The notes: generated from the sequence alone by a model not told the origin. Positions 27,195-36,806 are shown, numbered from the stretch's first letter. The stretch is DNA of 64,000 bases from an uncultured Acidimicrobiales bacterium (GCA_938015295.1 CALLQB010000044.1:20072-84071); one strand, 5' to 3'. Made by a program: numbers and translations.

Positions 27195-28703
27195 TCAGAA
27201 TTGGAAGTAGATAAACGGTGCGACGCCAGTTGGCCCTAGTGCAACAACAACAAAGACCCACAGACCAAGGCCAAAACCCAACGCCGCCGGAGGAAGTCTC
27301 GAGACAATCGCCCGAGCCTGAACACCGTACAAGGGTGGCACGAAATGCATCGCGAGTGACGCCACGATCACGGCAACGACGAGCGGAGATACGAGTTCGG
27401 GGCCAACGGTGAGGCCGCCGACGAGCGCTTCGCCGATTTCGCCGACTCGGCCCATCGACTCAGAACGGAACAAGACCCAACCAACGCAGACCAAATGAAA
27501 GGTGACAAAACGGCCGAACCACACGTTTCGCACCCGAAGCGGAGCAAACGGCACCGGTGAGGTCGGGTCGGACCGCCACGGCTCGAGTTTGCTGCCGGTA
27601 TGCAACGCTGCGATCTCCTGAATACGAATGTCGCCAGACCCAATTGGTTGATCGGGTTCGCCGCGCACATCGCTGGCAAACCGTTCAAGCCCCAAAGCGG
27701 CACCTTGGTACACGCCCCAAGCTATGAACGTGCCGGCGGCACCGTGCCACAAGCCGCCCAGCGTCATCGTGATCATCAGGTTGCGGTAGGTAGCAAATTT
27801 GGAGCCTCGGTTGCCGCCAAGCGGAAAGTACAAGTAGTCGCGTAACCATCGAGACAGCGTCATGTGCCAGCGTCGCCAGAAGTCCTGAATCGAGACGGCC
27901 GCATACGGCTTGTCGAAGTTGAGCGGAAACTGAAACCCGAGCAGAAGCGCGATTCCGATGGCGATGTCGGTGTACCCGCTGAAGTCGGCGTAAATCTGTA
28001 TCGCGTAGCCGTAGATCCCAAAGAGCACGTCGAGCGAACCGAACGCCTTGGGCGTTGCAAACACATCATCAACAATTGCCTCAGCCAGAAAGCTCGAAAT
28101 CACCACCTTCTTAAAGAGCCCCCGTCCGATCAGCAGCGCAGCCTCGCCTGCCTGCACGTTGTGCGCCGGTTGCCGATTCTGTAACTGCGGGAGGAACTCT
28201 GACGCTCGAACGATCGGGCCAGCGACCAGTTGCGGGAAGAACGCGAGATACACCGCAGCGTCAAGCAGCGGCACGGGGTGGATCTCGCGACGGTAGGTAT
28301 CGATCACGTAGCTGATTCCCTGAAACGTGAAAAAGGAGATTCCGACTGGTAACACCACGTCGAGCAGTGGCAGGGACACGCCCAGGTTGCGATCGAGCGA
28401 CGAGATAAAGAAGCCGTAGTACTTAAAGAAACCCAGTAACACGAGGTCGACGGCAACAGCGGCGAACACGATCTGTTTCCGGGTCGATTCCTTGTCCGAC
28501 CGAAAGATTCCAACCGCCGCAATTTCGTTCACGATGGTCACAAAGATGATCAGACCAAGAAATCGCCAGTCCCACCAGCCGTAGAACACGTAGCTGGCTA
28601 CGAGGACCATGACCTTCCAAAGGTCGGTGCGGTCGCGCAACGCCCAACTCACGGGCAGCACGACCGAAAAGAACAGGGCGAATGTCAGCGTCGGAAAGAG
28701 CAC
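27195..28703 (-). CDS. MBOAT family O-acyltransferase
   Basis: The 502-residue polytopic membrane protein has the AlgI-like pattern: LFPTLTFALFFSVVLPVSW at the start, then YGWWDWRFLGLI and LPVGISFFTFQGISYVIDTYR. FFPQLVAGPIVRASEFLPQL and the catalytic histidine segment LGGLWHGAAGTFIAWG follow. It would move acetyl groups across the membrane to an exported polymer, working with the SGNH protein two genes downstream. The subtilase gene starts 28 bases after it. GTG is the start. Confidence 0.92.
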   Translation of the reverse strand: MLFPTLTFALFFSVVLPVSWALRDRTDLWKVMVLVASYVFYGWWDWRFLGLIIFVTIVNEIAAVGIFRSDKESTRKQIVFAAVAVDLVLLGFFKYYGFFISSLDRNLGVSLPLLDVVLPVGISFFTFQGISYVIDTYRREIHPVPLLDAAVYLAFFPQLVAGPIVRASEFLPQLQNRQPAHNVQAGEAALLIGRGLFKKVVISSFLAEAIVDDVFATPKAFGSLDVLFGIYGYAIQIYADFSGYTDIAIGIALLLGFQFPLNFDKPYAAVSIQDFWRRWHMTLSRWLRDYLYFPLGGNRGSKFATYRNLMITMTLGGLWHGAAGTFIAWGVYQGAALGLERFASDVRGEPDQPIGSGDIRIQEIAALHTGSKLEPWRSDPTSPVPFAPLRVRNVWFGRFVTFHLVCVGWVLFRSESMGRVGEIGEALVGGLTVGPELVSPLVVAVIVASLAMHFVPPLYGVQARAIVSRLPPAALGFGLGLWVFVVVALGPTGVAPFIYFQF

Positions 28704-28760
28704 AGGGTGTCTAGTCTCGCCGCGTATTTTGATGTTGGGAGGTCGCGCCCCGCAATTGCG

Positions 28761-29663
28761 TCAGCGGGTGCTCTCGGCTGCAGGTTCATCGAGCTCGCCC
28801 GACTCGGTAATTGCGTTGATCTCAGCACCGATGAGCACAGCGAGAGCGATCAGCTGGAACCACACCATGACGGCGGTGATCGTGCCGAGCATGCCGGTCG
28901 CGCTGCCAGCCGTGGCGTTGGCGTATAGACCAAACAGGTAGGTAAACGCCACGAAGAGCACGGTGGCAACCAAGGCCCCGGGGGTGACGAAACGCATCTT
29001 GCGGGGCTTGGTTGGCACAACACTTATGGGCTGGTGGGTAACCGCCGCCTTGGCCTTCGATTTGTGGTTCGGGCCAACCTGATACAGCACGGAAAGCGCG
29101 GCCATCATCACCAAACCGAGCAACGGGAAGCGCACAATGCGTGCCACCCACTCGCCTGCGGCACCCAGGTCGAGTTCGTCGAGCACCGCAGGTAGAGCAC
29201 TCATGACAAACATCGCCACGCCAAGCACAAAGAGCGTGCCGATAAGCAGAAACAATGCGGTGCCGCGCAGCACCGGAAATTTGCGGTCTTCGGCGAGGCC
29301 CCACACAACGTTCAGGGCCTTCATGAGGTTCGCAACAGCACCCGAGGCGCTGAAGAACGCAAGCGCTATCGAGATAGCAAGGGCCACCCCTGCGCTGTCG
29401 TCTTCGACGATCTTGGTCATCTGTTCGGTAACAAATGTGCGGGTCGAGTCCGGCTGCGTCGACAGGCCGTCCTCGACTTGTTCGACAACATCATCGGCGT
29501 CAGCGACGAGGCCGTAGGCACTAATGGCGCCGGTCAATGTCGGTACCAGGGCAAAGAATGCGAAGAACGCAATCGCCGCAGCATAGATGGGGGTGTTATG
29601 GGCCTTCATACGGGCCAGAAGCGCTTTGATGACGTTCACAGACGACAATCTTAGGCGGTGCAT
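28761..29663 (-). CDS. YihY/virulence factor BrkB family membrane protein
   Basis: The 300-residue protein has six predicted helices and the YihY pattern: IYAAAIAFFAFFALVPTLTGAISAYG near the start, ALAFFSASGAVANLMKALNVVWG in the middle and VWFQLIALAVLIGAEINA at the end. Early members were wrongly called RNase BN. The role is still unclear; transport is suspected. An in-frame GTG at 29639 is a good alternative start and would leave a gap from the divergent small ORF. It is the first gene of the minus-strand MBOAT group, 57 bases before it. Confidence 0.88.
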   Translation of the reverse strand: MHRLRLSSVNVIKALLARMKAHNTPIYAAAIAFFAFFALVPTLTGAISAYGLVADADDVVEQVEDGLSTQPDSTRTFVTEQMTKIVEDDSAGVALAISIALAFFSASGAVANLMKALNVVWGLAEDRKFPVLRGTALFLLIGTLFVLGVAMFVMSALPAVLDELDLGAAGEWVARIVRFPLLGLVMMAALSVLYQVGPNHKSKAKAAVTHQPISVVPTKPRKMRFVTPGALVATVLFVAFTYLFGLYANATAGSATGMLGTITAVMVWFQLIALAVLIGAEINAITESGELDEPAAESTR

Positions 29664-29678
29664 TGTTACGCTGAGGGG

Positions 29679-29849
29679 ATGAAGAAGTTCCTCTCAGATC
29701 TACGCGGAAGCCACAGCCAAGCGCAGATGATTCAGCTCGCAAGCAGCGTGATTTCATTGCTCGTCATTGCCAAACGATTCCGGAAAGCCGGGGGCCGCGT
29801 GAAAGAGTTCCGGCTTGCACAGATCACCGACGATCTGCCCTTCACCTGA
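29679..29849 (+). CDS. Small hypothetical basic protein
   Basis: The 56-residue ORF starts MKKFLSDLRGSHSQ and contains one amphipathic or hydrophobic stretch (QLASSVISLLVIA) then a basic segment (KRFRKAGGRVKEF). GAGGGG sits very close to the ATG, so the ribosome site is not ideal. It fills the space between yihY and an SDR gene. I recognise no family. It may be real or a chance ORF. Confidence 0.35.
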   Translation: MKKFLSDLRGSHSQAQMIQLASSVISLLVIAKRFRKAGGRVKEFRLAQITDDLPFT

Positions 29850-29871
29850 TCCCCTTCGAGGAGTTTCCACC

Positions 29872-30660
29872 ATGACTGCAACACCCGGCGCTCAAGAACG
29901 CCCCAACTCGTCCCGCTTCGTTGACAAGACCGTCGTACTCACCGGCGCTGCATCGGGCATCGGACGAGCCTCTGCTGTGCTCTTCGCTGGCGAGGGAGCC
30001 AAGGTCGTCGGCCTCGATATCGATGCTGACGGCTTGGCCCAGACCGGCAACACCATCGCAGCCGGTGGCGGCGAGTTCACTGCCCTGACAGTCGACATCA
30101 CCAGTCGCGACGCCTGCCACGCTGCCATCGCCGAGGCGGCCAAAATGTATGGTTCTGTCGATGTGCTGGCGAACATCGCCGGAATCGCTCGGTCTGAACA
30201 TATCGTCGACGTCACCGAAGAGCAGTGGCGCCTCATGTTCGGCGTCAATGTCGACGGCATGTTCTGGCTTTCGCAGGCGGCAATCCCGCACCTGCTCGAA
30301 TCGTCAGGCAATATCGTCAACATCGCCTCGAACGCTGGCCTGATGGGTCAGGCGTACACGGTGAACTATTGCGCGACCAAGGGTGCCGTCATCAATCTCA
30401 CCAAAGCAATGGCGATGGAGTTCGTAAAGACGTCGCTTCGGATCAACGCCGTCGCTCCGGGTGGCACCGACACCAGCCTGGTCGCCAACTTTGCGATTCC
30501 ACCCGACGTCGATTTCGAACTGATGGGTCGCTACACCTCGGCTCGAGGCTTCTCGCAACCCGAAGACCTCGCCAACGTCATTGCCTTTGTGGCCTCCGAC
30601 GACGCCCGGGCCATCCACGGCGCCATCGTGAGTGCCGACAACGGCATCACTAGCGGCTGA
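29872..30660 (+). CDS. Short-chain dehydrogenase/reductase
   Basis: The 262-residue protein starts at the ATG at 29872, preceded by CGAGGAG. A longer in-frame extension has no conservation. The SDR motifs are complete: TGAASGIGRA, LDIDADG, NIAGIARSE, the serine in NIASNAG and the YCATK catalytic pair. The C-terminus has GAIVSADNGITSG. It is an NAD(P)-dependent oxidoreductase of the FabG-like class with unknown substrate. The nucleotidase gene starts two bases after its stop. Confidence 0.92.
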   Translation: MTATPGAQERPNSSRFVDKTVVLTGAASGIGRASAVLFAGEGAKVVGLDIDADGLAQTGNTIAAGGGEFTALTVDITSRDACHAAIAEAAKMYGSVDVLANIAGIARSEHIVDVTEEQWRLMFGVNVDGMFWLSQAAIPHLLESSGNIVNIASNAGLMGQAYTVNYCATKGAVINLTKAMAMEFVKTSLRINAVAPGGTDTSLVANFAIPPDVDFELMGRYTSARGFSQPEDLANVIAFVASDDARAIHGAIVSADNGITSG

Positions 30661-30662
30661 AC

Positions 30663-31337
30663 GTGGCGTCAATTCCCACCGGAAGCCCGTTCGTATTCGG
30701 CGTCGATCTCGACGGAGTATGTGGTGACTACACCCTTGCCTTCCGCGAGGTGGTCGCTGCCGAGTTCGGCGTCGAACCTTCGTCGTTGCCGCTCGAACGA
30801 TCGTGGGACTTCAACGAATGGGGCCTCACTCCCGAGACCTTCGAGGCCCTCCACCAGAAAGCGGTTCTCGAGAAACGGATCTTCCGCGACATGGCGCCGA
30901 TGGAGGGCTGCGCAGATGCTCTGTGGCGGTTGTCGGACGCTGGCGTGTGGATTCGGATTGTCACCCACCGTCTGTACGTGAACTGGGGACACGCAACAGC
31001 GGTCGCCGATACCGTGCAATGGCTCGACGACGCTCGAATCCCCTATCGAGACATTTGTTTCTTGGGTGCAAAACCCGACGTCGCCTGTGATGCCTATGTC
31101 GACGACGGCGGCCACAACATCACGGGCCTCAGAGAGTCCGGCAATACGGTCATCGCGTTCGACATGCCGTACAACCGCGACATACCGGGCCTCCGCGCCC
31201 ACAATTGGGAAGAGGTCGAAGAGATCGTGCTCGACCTCGCCGCCCAAGGCGGCCGGTACGTCGAGGTACAACTTCCCGGCTTTCCCTCGGGTGCCGAGCG
31301 CCTCGATTCGCGTCGGCCTGGCGACGAGCCCTCCTGA
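30663..31337 (+). CDS. HAD-family 5'(3')-deoxyribonucleotidase-like protein
   Basis: The 224-residue protein starts at GTG. HAD motif I is FGVDLDGVCGDY, motif II is IVTHRLY, and motif III/IV acids are in YVDDGGHNITG. The overall layout matches the cytosolic NT5C-type nucleotidases that remove phosphate from (deoxy)nucleoside monophosphates. It is nearly fused to the SDR gene, two bases downstream. The exact nucleotide is not known. Confidence 0.8.
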   Translation: MASIPTGSPFVFGVDLDGVCGDYTLAFREVVAAEFGVEPSSLPLERSWDFNEWGLTPETFEALHQKAVLEKRIFRDMAPMEGCADALWRLSDAGVWIRIVTHRLYVNWGHATAVADTVQWLDDARIPYRDICFLGAKPDVACDAYVDDGGHNITGLRESGNTVIAFDMPYNRDIPGLRAHNWEEVEEIVLDLAAQGGRYVEVQLPGFPSGAERLDSRRPGDEPS

Positions 31338-31385
31338 CACAACGGGTCCGGCGACGCCGCCAGAGCAGCCCGCAGGGTAGGTCGG

Positions 31386-32186
31386 CTACTTCTTCTGAAA
31401 GTTCGGTTTCCGCTTTTCTGCGAAGGCCTTCGGCCCCTCTTTGGCGTCTGCCGAGCCGAATACCGCCATGCCGATCGGTGCCTCAAATTCCCACGCTTGG
31501 GCTTCGGTCATCCCGATGGTGCCTCGTAGCGTCTTCATGATGCCTTCGATTGCAAGCGGCCCGTTCGCAGCGATCGTATCGGCGATTTCTCGTGCCTTCG
31601 CCAAGGCCGCACCGTCGGGAACGACATGGCCAATCAGGCCGAGCGATTTCGCTTCGGTCGCCGTGATGTGTTTACCGGTGAGCAAAATATCGGCAGCCTC
31701 GGTGTAGGGGATTTGACGGGCCAGGCGCACCGCCGACCCACCCATCGGGTACAGCGACCACCGGGCTTCCGATACCCCGAACGTTGCGCTCTCGCCAGCG
31801 ACTCGAATGTCGGTACCCTGCAAAATTTCGGTGCCACCAGCGATGGCAACCCCTTCTACGGCGGCGATGATTGGCACCATCGGGTGAAAGGTTTTGAGCA
31901 GTCCGTCGTAGATGAAGTCGCTCCCCTCGCGTTCCATCCGCCCGGTGACGTCGTAGTCGTCGGTTGCGTCGACGTCGCCAGCCATCGCTCGCAAATCCAT
32001 GCCTGACGAGAAGTTCCCTTCGGCGCCAGTGAGGATGATGGCGCGAATATCGTCGTCGGCGACCGCTTGTTTCCAGGCATCGTCCATACGAGCGAACATC
32101 GCAAGGGTCATCGCATTTTTGCGCTTGGGGCGGTTGAAGGTCACGGTCATGACGTGGTCGGAAATATCGACAAGAAGATCTGGCAT
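31386..32186 (-). CDS. Enoyl-CoA hydratase/isomerase (crotonase family)
   Basis: The 266-residue protein has the crotonase fold: [36 protein letters not shown] as the first oxyanion segment, then [22 protein letters not shown]. The C-terminus is lysine-rich ([10 protein letters not shown]). It acts on acyl-CoA thioesters in beta-oxidation-type pathways. The canonical second glutamate is not obvious, so hydratase versus isomerase is open. It is the last of four genes on the minus strand. Confidence 0.88.
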   Translation of the reverse strand: MPDLLVDISDHVMTVTFNRPKRKNAMTLAMFARMDDAWKQAVADDDIRAIILTGAEGNFSSGMDLRAMAGDVDATDDYDVTGRMEREGSDFIYDGLLKTFHPMVPIIAAVEGVAIAGGTEILQGTDIRVAGESATFGVSEARWSLYPMGGSAVRLARQIPYTEAADILLTGKHITATEAKSLGLIGHVVPDGAALAKAREIADTIAANGPLAIEGIMKTLRGTIGMTEAQAWEFEAPIGMAVFGSADAKEGPKAFAEKRKPNFQKK

Positions 32187-32195
32187 ATGTACCTC

Positions 32196-32942
32196 TTAGC
32201 GCGTTCTTCGCACCAGTTCGAAACACAGCACCGCTGCGGCCGTCGCGACGTTGAGCGATTCGACACCTCCGGCAAGAGGAATCGAAAGGTCGAAGTCGGT
32301 CTCGACCGTCAGCCCGGCCGACTCGTTACCCATGACAAAGGCCACTCGGTCGGGCAATGTTGTGTCGTACAGGTCGGCGCCGCCGGCATCGAGACCAACA
32401 ATCGAAAACCGTGAGTCACGCAACGTAGCCACGGCGTCAGCAGCCGTCTCGGCTCGAAGAACAGGCGCACGAAACGCGACGCCTGCCGAAGCTTTGATGG
32501 CCACTGGTCCAATGTCGGCGGTGCCCCGAGTCGGCACAACGATGCCGTCGATTCCGGCTGCAACGGCCGCGCGAAGAATCATCCCGACGTTGGCCGGGTT
32601 GTGCACCGAGTCGAGCAGCAATAACGAGGTTGCCCAGTCGCGTCCGCGCTGGCGACGGTCAACAAACGCACTGAGCGATGACATCAAAGGGGCTACAACG
32701 TCGGCCACAACCCCTTGATGGTGACGCGACGACTTCGCGACCGTAGTCACCTTGCGTTCGGGGACGCGCTCAACAACCACGTCGCGTGCAGCCGCGAGTC
32801 GACGGATCTGGTCGATTGGCTCACCGCGCGCCTTGTCGGAGATGAGAATCTTTGCAATCTCAAGTGAGGTATCAGCGAGCGCCTCGAGAACTGGATTGCG
32901 CCCGGCGACCGACAGATACCGGTCGCGTGGCGTTTCGCTCAT
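32196..32942 (-). CDS. TrmH/SpoU family RNA 2'-O-methyltransferase
   Basis: The 248-residue protein has an N-terminal substrate-binding domain (GRNPVLEALADT) and a knotted SpoU domain. The three motifs are NPANVGMILRAA, VMGNESAGLT and IPLAGGVESLNVATAAAV. This set is shared by RlmB (23S rRNA Gm2251-type) and related tRNA enzymes; I cannot fix the target. It overlaps the upstream nucleotidyltransferase gene by four bases, so they are translationally coupled. Confidence 0.9.
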   Translation of the reverse strand: MSETPRDRYLSVAGRNPVLEALADTSLEIAKILISDKARGEPIDQIRRLAAARDVVVERVPERKVTTVAKSSRHHQGVVADVVAPLMSSLSAFVDRRQRGRDWATSLLLLDSVHNPANVGMILRAAVAAGIDGIVVPTRGTADIGPVAIKASAGVAFRAPVLRAETAADAVATLRDSRFSIVGLDAGGADLYDTTLPDRVAFVMGNESAGLTVETDFDLSIPLAGGVESLNVATAAAVLCFELVRRTR

Positions 32943-33775
32943 TCGTCTCGTGCTCGCAGCACCGCACGCGCTACGTCAAGATCATCGGGGTTGGTGACCC
33001 CAATCCAGTTTTCCTTCGACGAAAGAACCTCGACCGATAGGTCGCCTGATTCCATCAATTCGGAGATGGCTGTTGGAAGGAGGAACTCGGACTTTTCTTC
33101 GGTGCCATGCGCTGCAAGAAAGGTCTCGAATTTTTCTTCCAGATGGGCAAATACCGATTTCGGCAGGCCCCACATGTTCATCGACACAAGGGTTTCGTCG
33201 TCGTACTCGCCTTCGGGGTCCTGGCTGACGATCAGACCATCGTCGTTACGGGCGATGTCGTGGGTTTCTATGATTCCCGTTAGTTGACCGGAATCGTTGG
33301 TATGACAAACACCGCGCGACACGCTGCCAAACTTCGGCAGTGTGCGGGCGAGTTCGAAGCCAACGATTGCCGCCTCCTTGTCGCTGCTGTTGTCAAGAAA
33401 GGACACAATCTGTTGATAGGAGGTTGCGCCGTAATAATCGTCGGCGTTCACCACCACGAAGGGACCGTCGACCGCCGCTGATGCGGTAAGAACTGCGTGG
33501 GCGGTTCCCCATGGTTTCGGGCGGCTTGGCCCGTGCTGATCCTGACAGACGGTTTCAACATGAAGCTCGCCGTGGACGCGCCCAATATGGTCGAGCACCT
33601 GCTCTTCGATACTGGATCGCACAATGAGCACGACCTTGCCACCACCCGCGGCCTGCAAGTCGCGTATTGCGTAGTCAAAGAAGGATTCGCCGTTTGGCCC
33701 GACGTCGACGAGTTGTTTGTCGCCGCCAAACCGGGAGCCGAGCCCCGCGGCCATGATGAGAAGATTGACGCTCAT
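32939..33775 (-). CDS. Sugar nucleotidyltransferase-like protein
   Basis: The 278-residue protein has the NTP-transferase signature NLLIMAAGLGSRFGGDKQLV, then KPWGTAHAVLTA, FVVVNADDYYG and late MNMWGLPKSVFAHLEE. These are features of nucleotide-sugar pyrophosphorylases (GlmU/RmlA group). It would activate a sugar phosphate with an NTP. It overlaps the TrmH gene by four bases and follows a crotonase gene by 18. The sugar is unknown. Confidence 0.82.
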   Translation of the reverse strand: MSVNLLIMAAGLGSRFGGDKQLVDVGPNGESFFDYAIRDLQAAGGGKVVLIVRSSIEEQVLDHIGRVHGELHVETVCQDQHGPSRPKPWGTAHAVLTASAAVDGPFVVVNADDYYGATSYQQIVSFLDNSSDKEAAIVGFELARTLPKFGSVSRGVCHTNDSGQLTGIIETHDIARNDDGLIVSQDPEGEYDDETLVSMNMWGLPKSVFAHLEEKFETFLAAHGTEEKSEFLLPTAISELMESGDLSVEVLSSKENWIGVTNPDDLDVARAVLRARDE

Positions 33776-33793
33776 GTACTTGCTGTACTTTCG

Positions 33794-34561
33794 CTAATCG
33801 CTGGAGTCTTGATTTTTACGTGCGCCCGAAAGGAACGCGTCTCTCGCCCGGTCGCCTTCGCCTGCGAGGTTGAGTTCAAAAGTGAAGCCTTGTTCAAATC
33901 GGTAACTCCGCCGAACATCGACGGGGTCTATTCCGTTCATCGACGCTTTTGCCGCTCGAATTACCTCTGGTCGTTTCTGAGCGATGGTGTTCGCCACCGC
34001 CATTGCCTCGGAAACAAGGTCGTCATCGGTCGTCATCTTGTACACCGAACCGTAGGCCGCGAGTTCGGAGGCGGCCGCCGGTTGGGCGGTGTACAACATT
34101 TGGCGTGCTCGATGTTGTGGCACGAGCCGTGAAAGATGGGTGGCTGCACCGAGTGCACCATTGTCGACTTCGGGCAGGCCGAAGGTGGCTTTTTCGGCAG
34201 CAAGAATGATGTCGGCGTTGCCGACGATGCCGATGCCGGTACCAAGGCAGAAGTCATTGACCGCGGCGATAACAGGGACCGCACAGTCGTACACGGCTCC
34301 AAAGAGCTCGTAACATGACCGGTTCGCTTCAAGAATGCCCTGGTTGGCATCCATCGCCTGCATCTCTTTGATGTCGACCCCGGCGCAGAACCCTCGACCT
34401 TTGGCGGTAAGCACGACGACGTTTACCGAGGCGTCTCGCTGGTACGACGAAAGAAGATCGGCAAGTTTGTATGCATCGGCTATGTTGAGTGCGTTGACGG
34501 GAGGGTTCTCCATCGTCACGAGCGCGACGCCCTCTTCGGTGCGAGATTCGTGAATTGCCAC
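33794..34561 (-). CDS. Enoyl-CoA hydratase/isomerase family protein
   Basis: The 255-residue crotonase has VTMENPPVNALNIADAYKL, VLTAKGRGFCAGVDIKEM and NDFCLGTGIGIVGNADIIL, then FGLPEVDNGALGA. The second oxyanion segment has GTG-I rather than the more usual AGGG. It is the first gene of the minus-strand group that continues with the nucleotidyltransferase, TrmH and a second crotonase. The substrate is an acyl-CoA, otherwise undefined. Confidence 0.86.
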   Translation of the reverse strand: MAIHESRTEEGVALVTMENPPVNALNIADAYKLADLLSSYQRDASVNVVVLTAKGRGFCAGVDIKEMQAMDANQGILEANRSCYELFGAVYDCAVPVIAAVNDFCLGTGIGIVGNADIILAAEKATFGLPEVDNGALGAATHLSRLVPQHRARQMLYTAQPAAASELAAYGSVYKMTTDDDLVSEAMAVANTIAQKRPEVIRAAKASMNGIDPVDVRRSYRFEQGFTFELNLAGEGDRARDAFLSGARKNQDSSD

Positions 34562-34585
34562 GCCTTGAACCTAGCGCCGCTTTTG

Positions 34586-34622
34586 AACCTCACGGTCGAT
34601 AGGTGGTATTTTTTGTGAGGTT
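34586..34622. promoter_or_regulatory. Inverted repeat between divergent genes
   Basis: AACCTCAC (34586-34593) and GTGAGGTT (34615-34622) are exact reverse complements, 21 bases apart. The interval holds an AT-rich patch (GGTATTTTTTG). It lies 24 bases upstream of the minus-strand crotonase start and before the plus-strand HAD gene. It could be a divergent operator. It has no second copy that I can see. Confidence 0.4.
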
Positions 34623-34733
34623 TTGGGTGTTTCTGAGCTTTTACCACGTCGTGGTCGAGCTACCTGCACCTCGCTGGGCGTTGCCCGCACTTGTCACCGG
34701 GCACTTGTCAGAGGCTTCAAGTACGGTCAACAG

Positions 34734-35603
34734 ATGCCGCGCAACGATACCTCTGCCCAACCATGCTCCTCGAGACACCAAGCGTCGCGGCAAGTGTTGG
34801 TCGTCACCGACCTCGATGGCACGCTCTGGGACCAACATCAATGCATCCACGCCGACACGCTGTCGGCTGTCGAAGAGCTCGAGGCACGAGGCATCCCGGT
34901 CCTAGTAGCAACCGGCCGGCGGCCAGCGAGTACCCGGTCGGGATTCGCCCTCAACAACTTCTGGAAACCCGCCGTCATGCTCAACGGCACCTTGGGGGTA
35001 ACGTTTCCTAGCGAACACCGCTTTCATCAAGCGACCTTTACCGCAAGCGAGGCACAACTAGTCCTCGAGGCCTTCGCCGATTGCGGCCATGTGCCCTGCG
35101 TGTACGGCCTCGACGGACATACCTACCTGGCCGACAATGCGACCACCGGTCCGCGGCACAGGAAGGGAATGGTCGGAGGAGTCCGCGATGTGCAGACCAC
35201 AAACCCTGACCACATCGTGCAAGCTGGCGAAGCACTCGGATTCAGCATTATTGGTGTCGAACTACGTGGCCTCGAAAGTCTGGCACCTCGACTGCGTGAG
35301 TTCGGCATGATCGTCGACCATTACCAGGATCCGCTGTATGGCGGTTGGTCGGTGATGGCGCAACCACCCGGTGTCTCAAAACAGACCGGCATCGAGGCCT
35401 TCATCGCCCACGCTGGGCTCGACAATCCCCTCGTCATTGCCGTGGGCGACGGCGGCAACGACACCGAGATGGTGGCGGCCGCCGACATCGGCCTCGCCAT
35501 CGTCGACGGCGACCCGTCGGTGCTGGCGGTGGCCGACCAACACATCGGCCCTCCGACACAAGGCGGTTGGGCCGAGATCCTCAACGTGGTCAACGAACTG
35601 TAG
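34734..35603 (+). CDS. Cof-type HAD phosphatase
   Basis: From the ATG at 34734 the protein has 289 residues; an internal GTG at 34797 is another possible start. Motif I is VVTDLDGTLWDQH, motif II is VATGRRPAS, and motif IV is GDGGNDTEMVAAADIGLAI. This is the class II cap layout of Cof/YkrA-like phosphatases acting on sugar or coenzyme phosphates. The upstream open frame lacks conservation. An acyltransferase gene follows 42 bases later. Confidence 0.85.
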   Translation: MPRNDTSAQPCSSRHQASRQVLVVTDLDGTLWDQHQCIHADTLSAVEELEARGIPVLVATGRRPASTRSGFALNNFWKPAVMLNGTLGVTFPSEHRFHQATFTASEAQLVLEAFADCGHVPCVYGLDGHTYLADNATTGPRHRKGMVGGVRDVQTTNPDHIVQAGEALGFSIIGVELRGLESLAPRLREFGMIVDHYQDPLYGGWSVMAQPPGVSKQTGIEAFIAHAGLDNPLVIAVGDGGNDTEMVAAADIGLAIVDGDPSVLAVADQHIGPPTQGGWAEILNVVNEL

Positions 35604-35645
35604 GAAGAACTGGAAAAAATACTGGAGTACGAGCCCGGAAAAACG

Positions 35646-36806
35646 GTGTTCAAAAGCACCGTCTCGAGGGCCGCCCAGCAACAAAAGCCATCGTCGCTGG
35701 CGCTACCATCCATACGCAGGAAGCTCGCGGTAGGGACAGTGGTGACGGTGCAGACAAGCGAGTCGCTCCGCACGATTGCTCCCGAGACCTCTGCGGCCTT
35801 TCGCATCACGAGAGTGCTCTGCATCTTTTTCATGGTCTACGTCCATGTCAATCCCGGGCTCGGCACAGGCGAGCAACTCCGCGGTACCCAATGGGATCTT
35901 TGGTTCTTTCACACCATCCTGGCCGACCTGCTTGGTCGGGCGAGCGTGCCTGCGCTGAGTGTGATCAGTGGGTTCCTCGCCGTGCACACGTTGGAGCGAC
36001 GAAGCTACCGAGGCTACGCGGCCGGCCGCTTTACGACCCTTTTCGTACCGATGGTCGTATGGAACACAATCGGCGTTACCTATGGCTATCTCATCTTCAA
36101 GACGATCGATGAGAAGAACTTTCAGATGGAAAACATCGACGAACTTTCTGCCGTCGACATCGTTGCACGGCGCATTTTGGCCTTAGATGAGACAGCGGCG
36201 TACACGAGCCACAACTTCTTGCGAGATATGTTCGTGTGCTCGTTGGCTGCGCCGATTTTTGTTGCGTTGGCCAAGCGCAGTGGTTGGGCCATTCCAGCAA
36301 TCGTGGTGCTCGCTGGCGAAACGATCGGTTTCGAACCAGTGGTCTATCGCGAATCGATTCTGATCTTCTTCGTGCTTGGTATCCAGCTGGCGATATCGCC
36401 CGGCCACATCAGCTGGCTCCGCGACTGGCGACTTGTCGTAGCGATTGGTTCAGGGCTCGTGTTAGCTGCAGAGTTCGCAGCGGTCGATTTCCCCCTCTAC
36501 CAACTCGTGAAACGAGGGATCGTGAGCGCTGGCATCGCACTAGCAGCGTTGTACCTGGCACGCCTGCCCCTCGGTCAAAAAATCGTCGCCCATGAACCGC
36601 AGGCCTACCCGATCTTTCTTAGCCATAACTTTGTCTTCGGAATCTTCTGGGGTGCATGGATGGTGGTGTTCGGAAGTGGACTCACCTTCCCGTACGTCGT
36701 CTTTTATCTACTCACCCCTGTGCTGTTGTTCGTTGCCGCGTTCCGTGCACGGCGTTTCCTGAGTGGCTTACCCGGTGCGATACGGGTGCCGCTTTTCGGA
36801 AAGTGA
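35646..36806 (+). CDS. Acyltransferase 3-family integral membrane protein
   Basis: The frame gives up to 386 residues; GTG codons at 35739 and 35742 just before TVQTSESLRTIAPETS are likelier starts. The acyltransferase-3 pattern is present: an RITRVLCIFFMVYVHVNPG first helix with the conserved R and H, PALSVISGFLAV, and about ten membrane helices. These enzymes O-acylate exported glycans or lipids. The acceptor is unknown. It could join the acetylation theme of the MBOAT cluster, but it is a separate transcript. Confidence 0.75.
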   Translation: MFKSTVSRAAQQQKPSSLALPSIRRKLAVGTVVTVQTSESLRTIAPETSAAFRITRVLCIFFMVYVHVNPGLGTGEQLRGTQWDLWFFHTILADLLGRASVPALSVISGFLAVHTLERRSYRGYAAGRFTTLFVPMVVWNTIGVTYGYLIFKTIDEKNFQMENIDELSAVDIVARRILALDETAAYTSHNFLRDMFVCSLAAPIFVALAKRSGWAIPAIVVLAGETIGFEPVVYRESILIFFVLGIQLAISPGHISWLRDWRLVVAIGSGLVLAAEFAAVDFPLYQLVKRGIVSAGIALAALYLARLPLGQKIVAHEPQAYPIFLSHNFVFGIFWGAWMVVFGSGLTFPYVVFYLLTPVLLFVAAFRARRFLSGLPGAIRVPLFGK

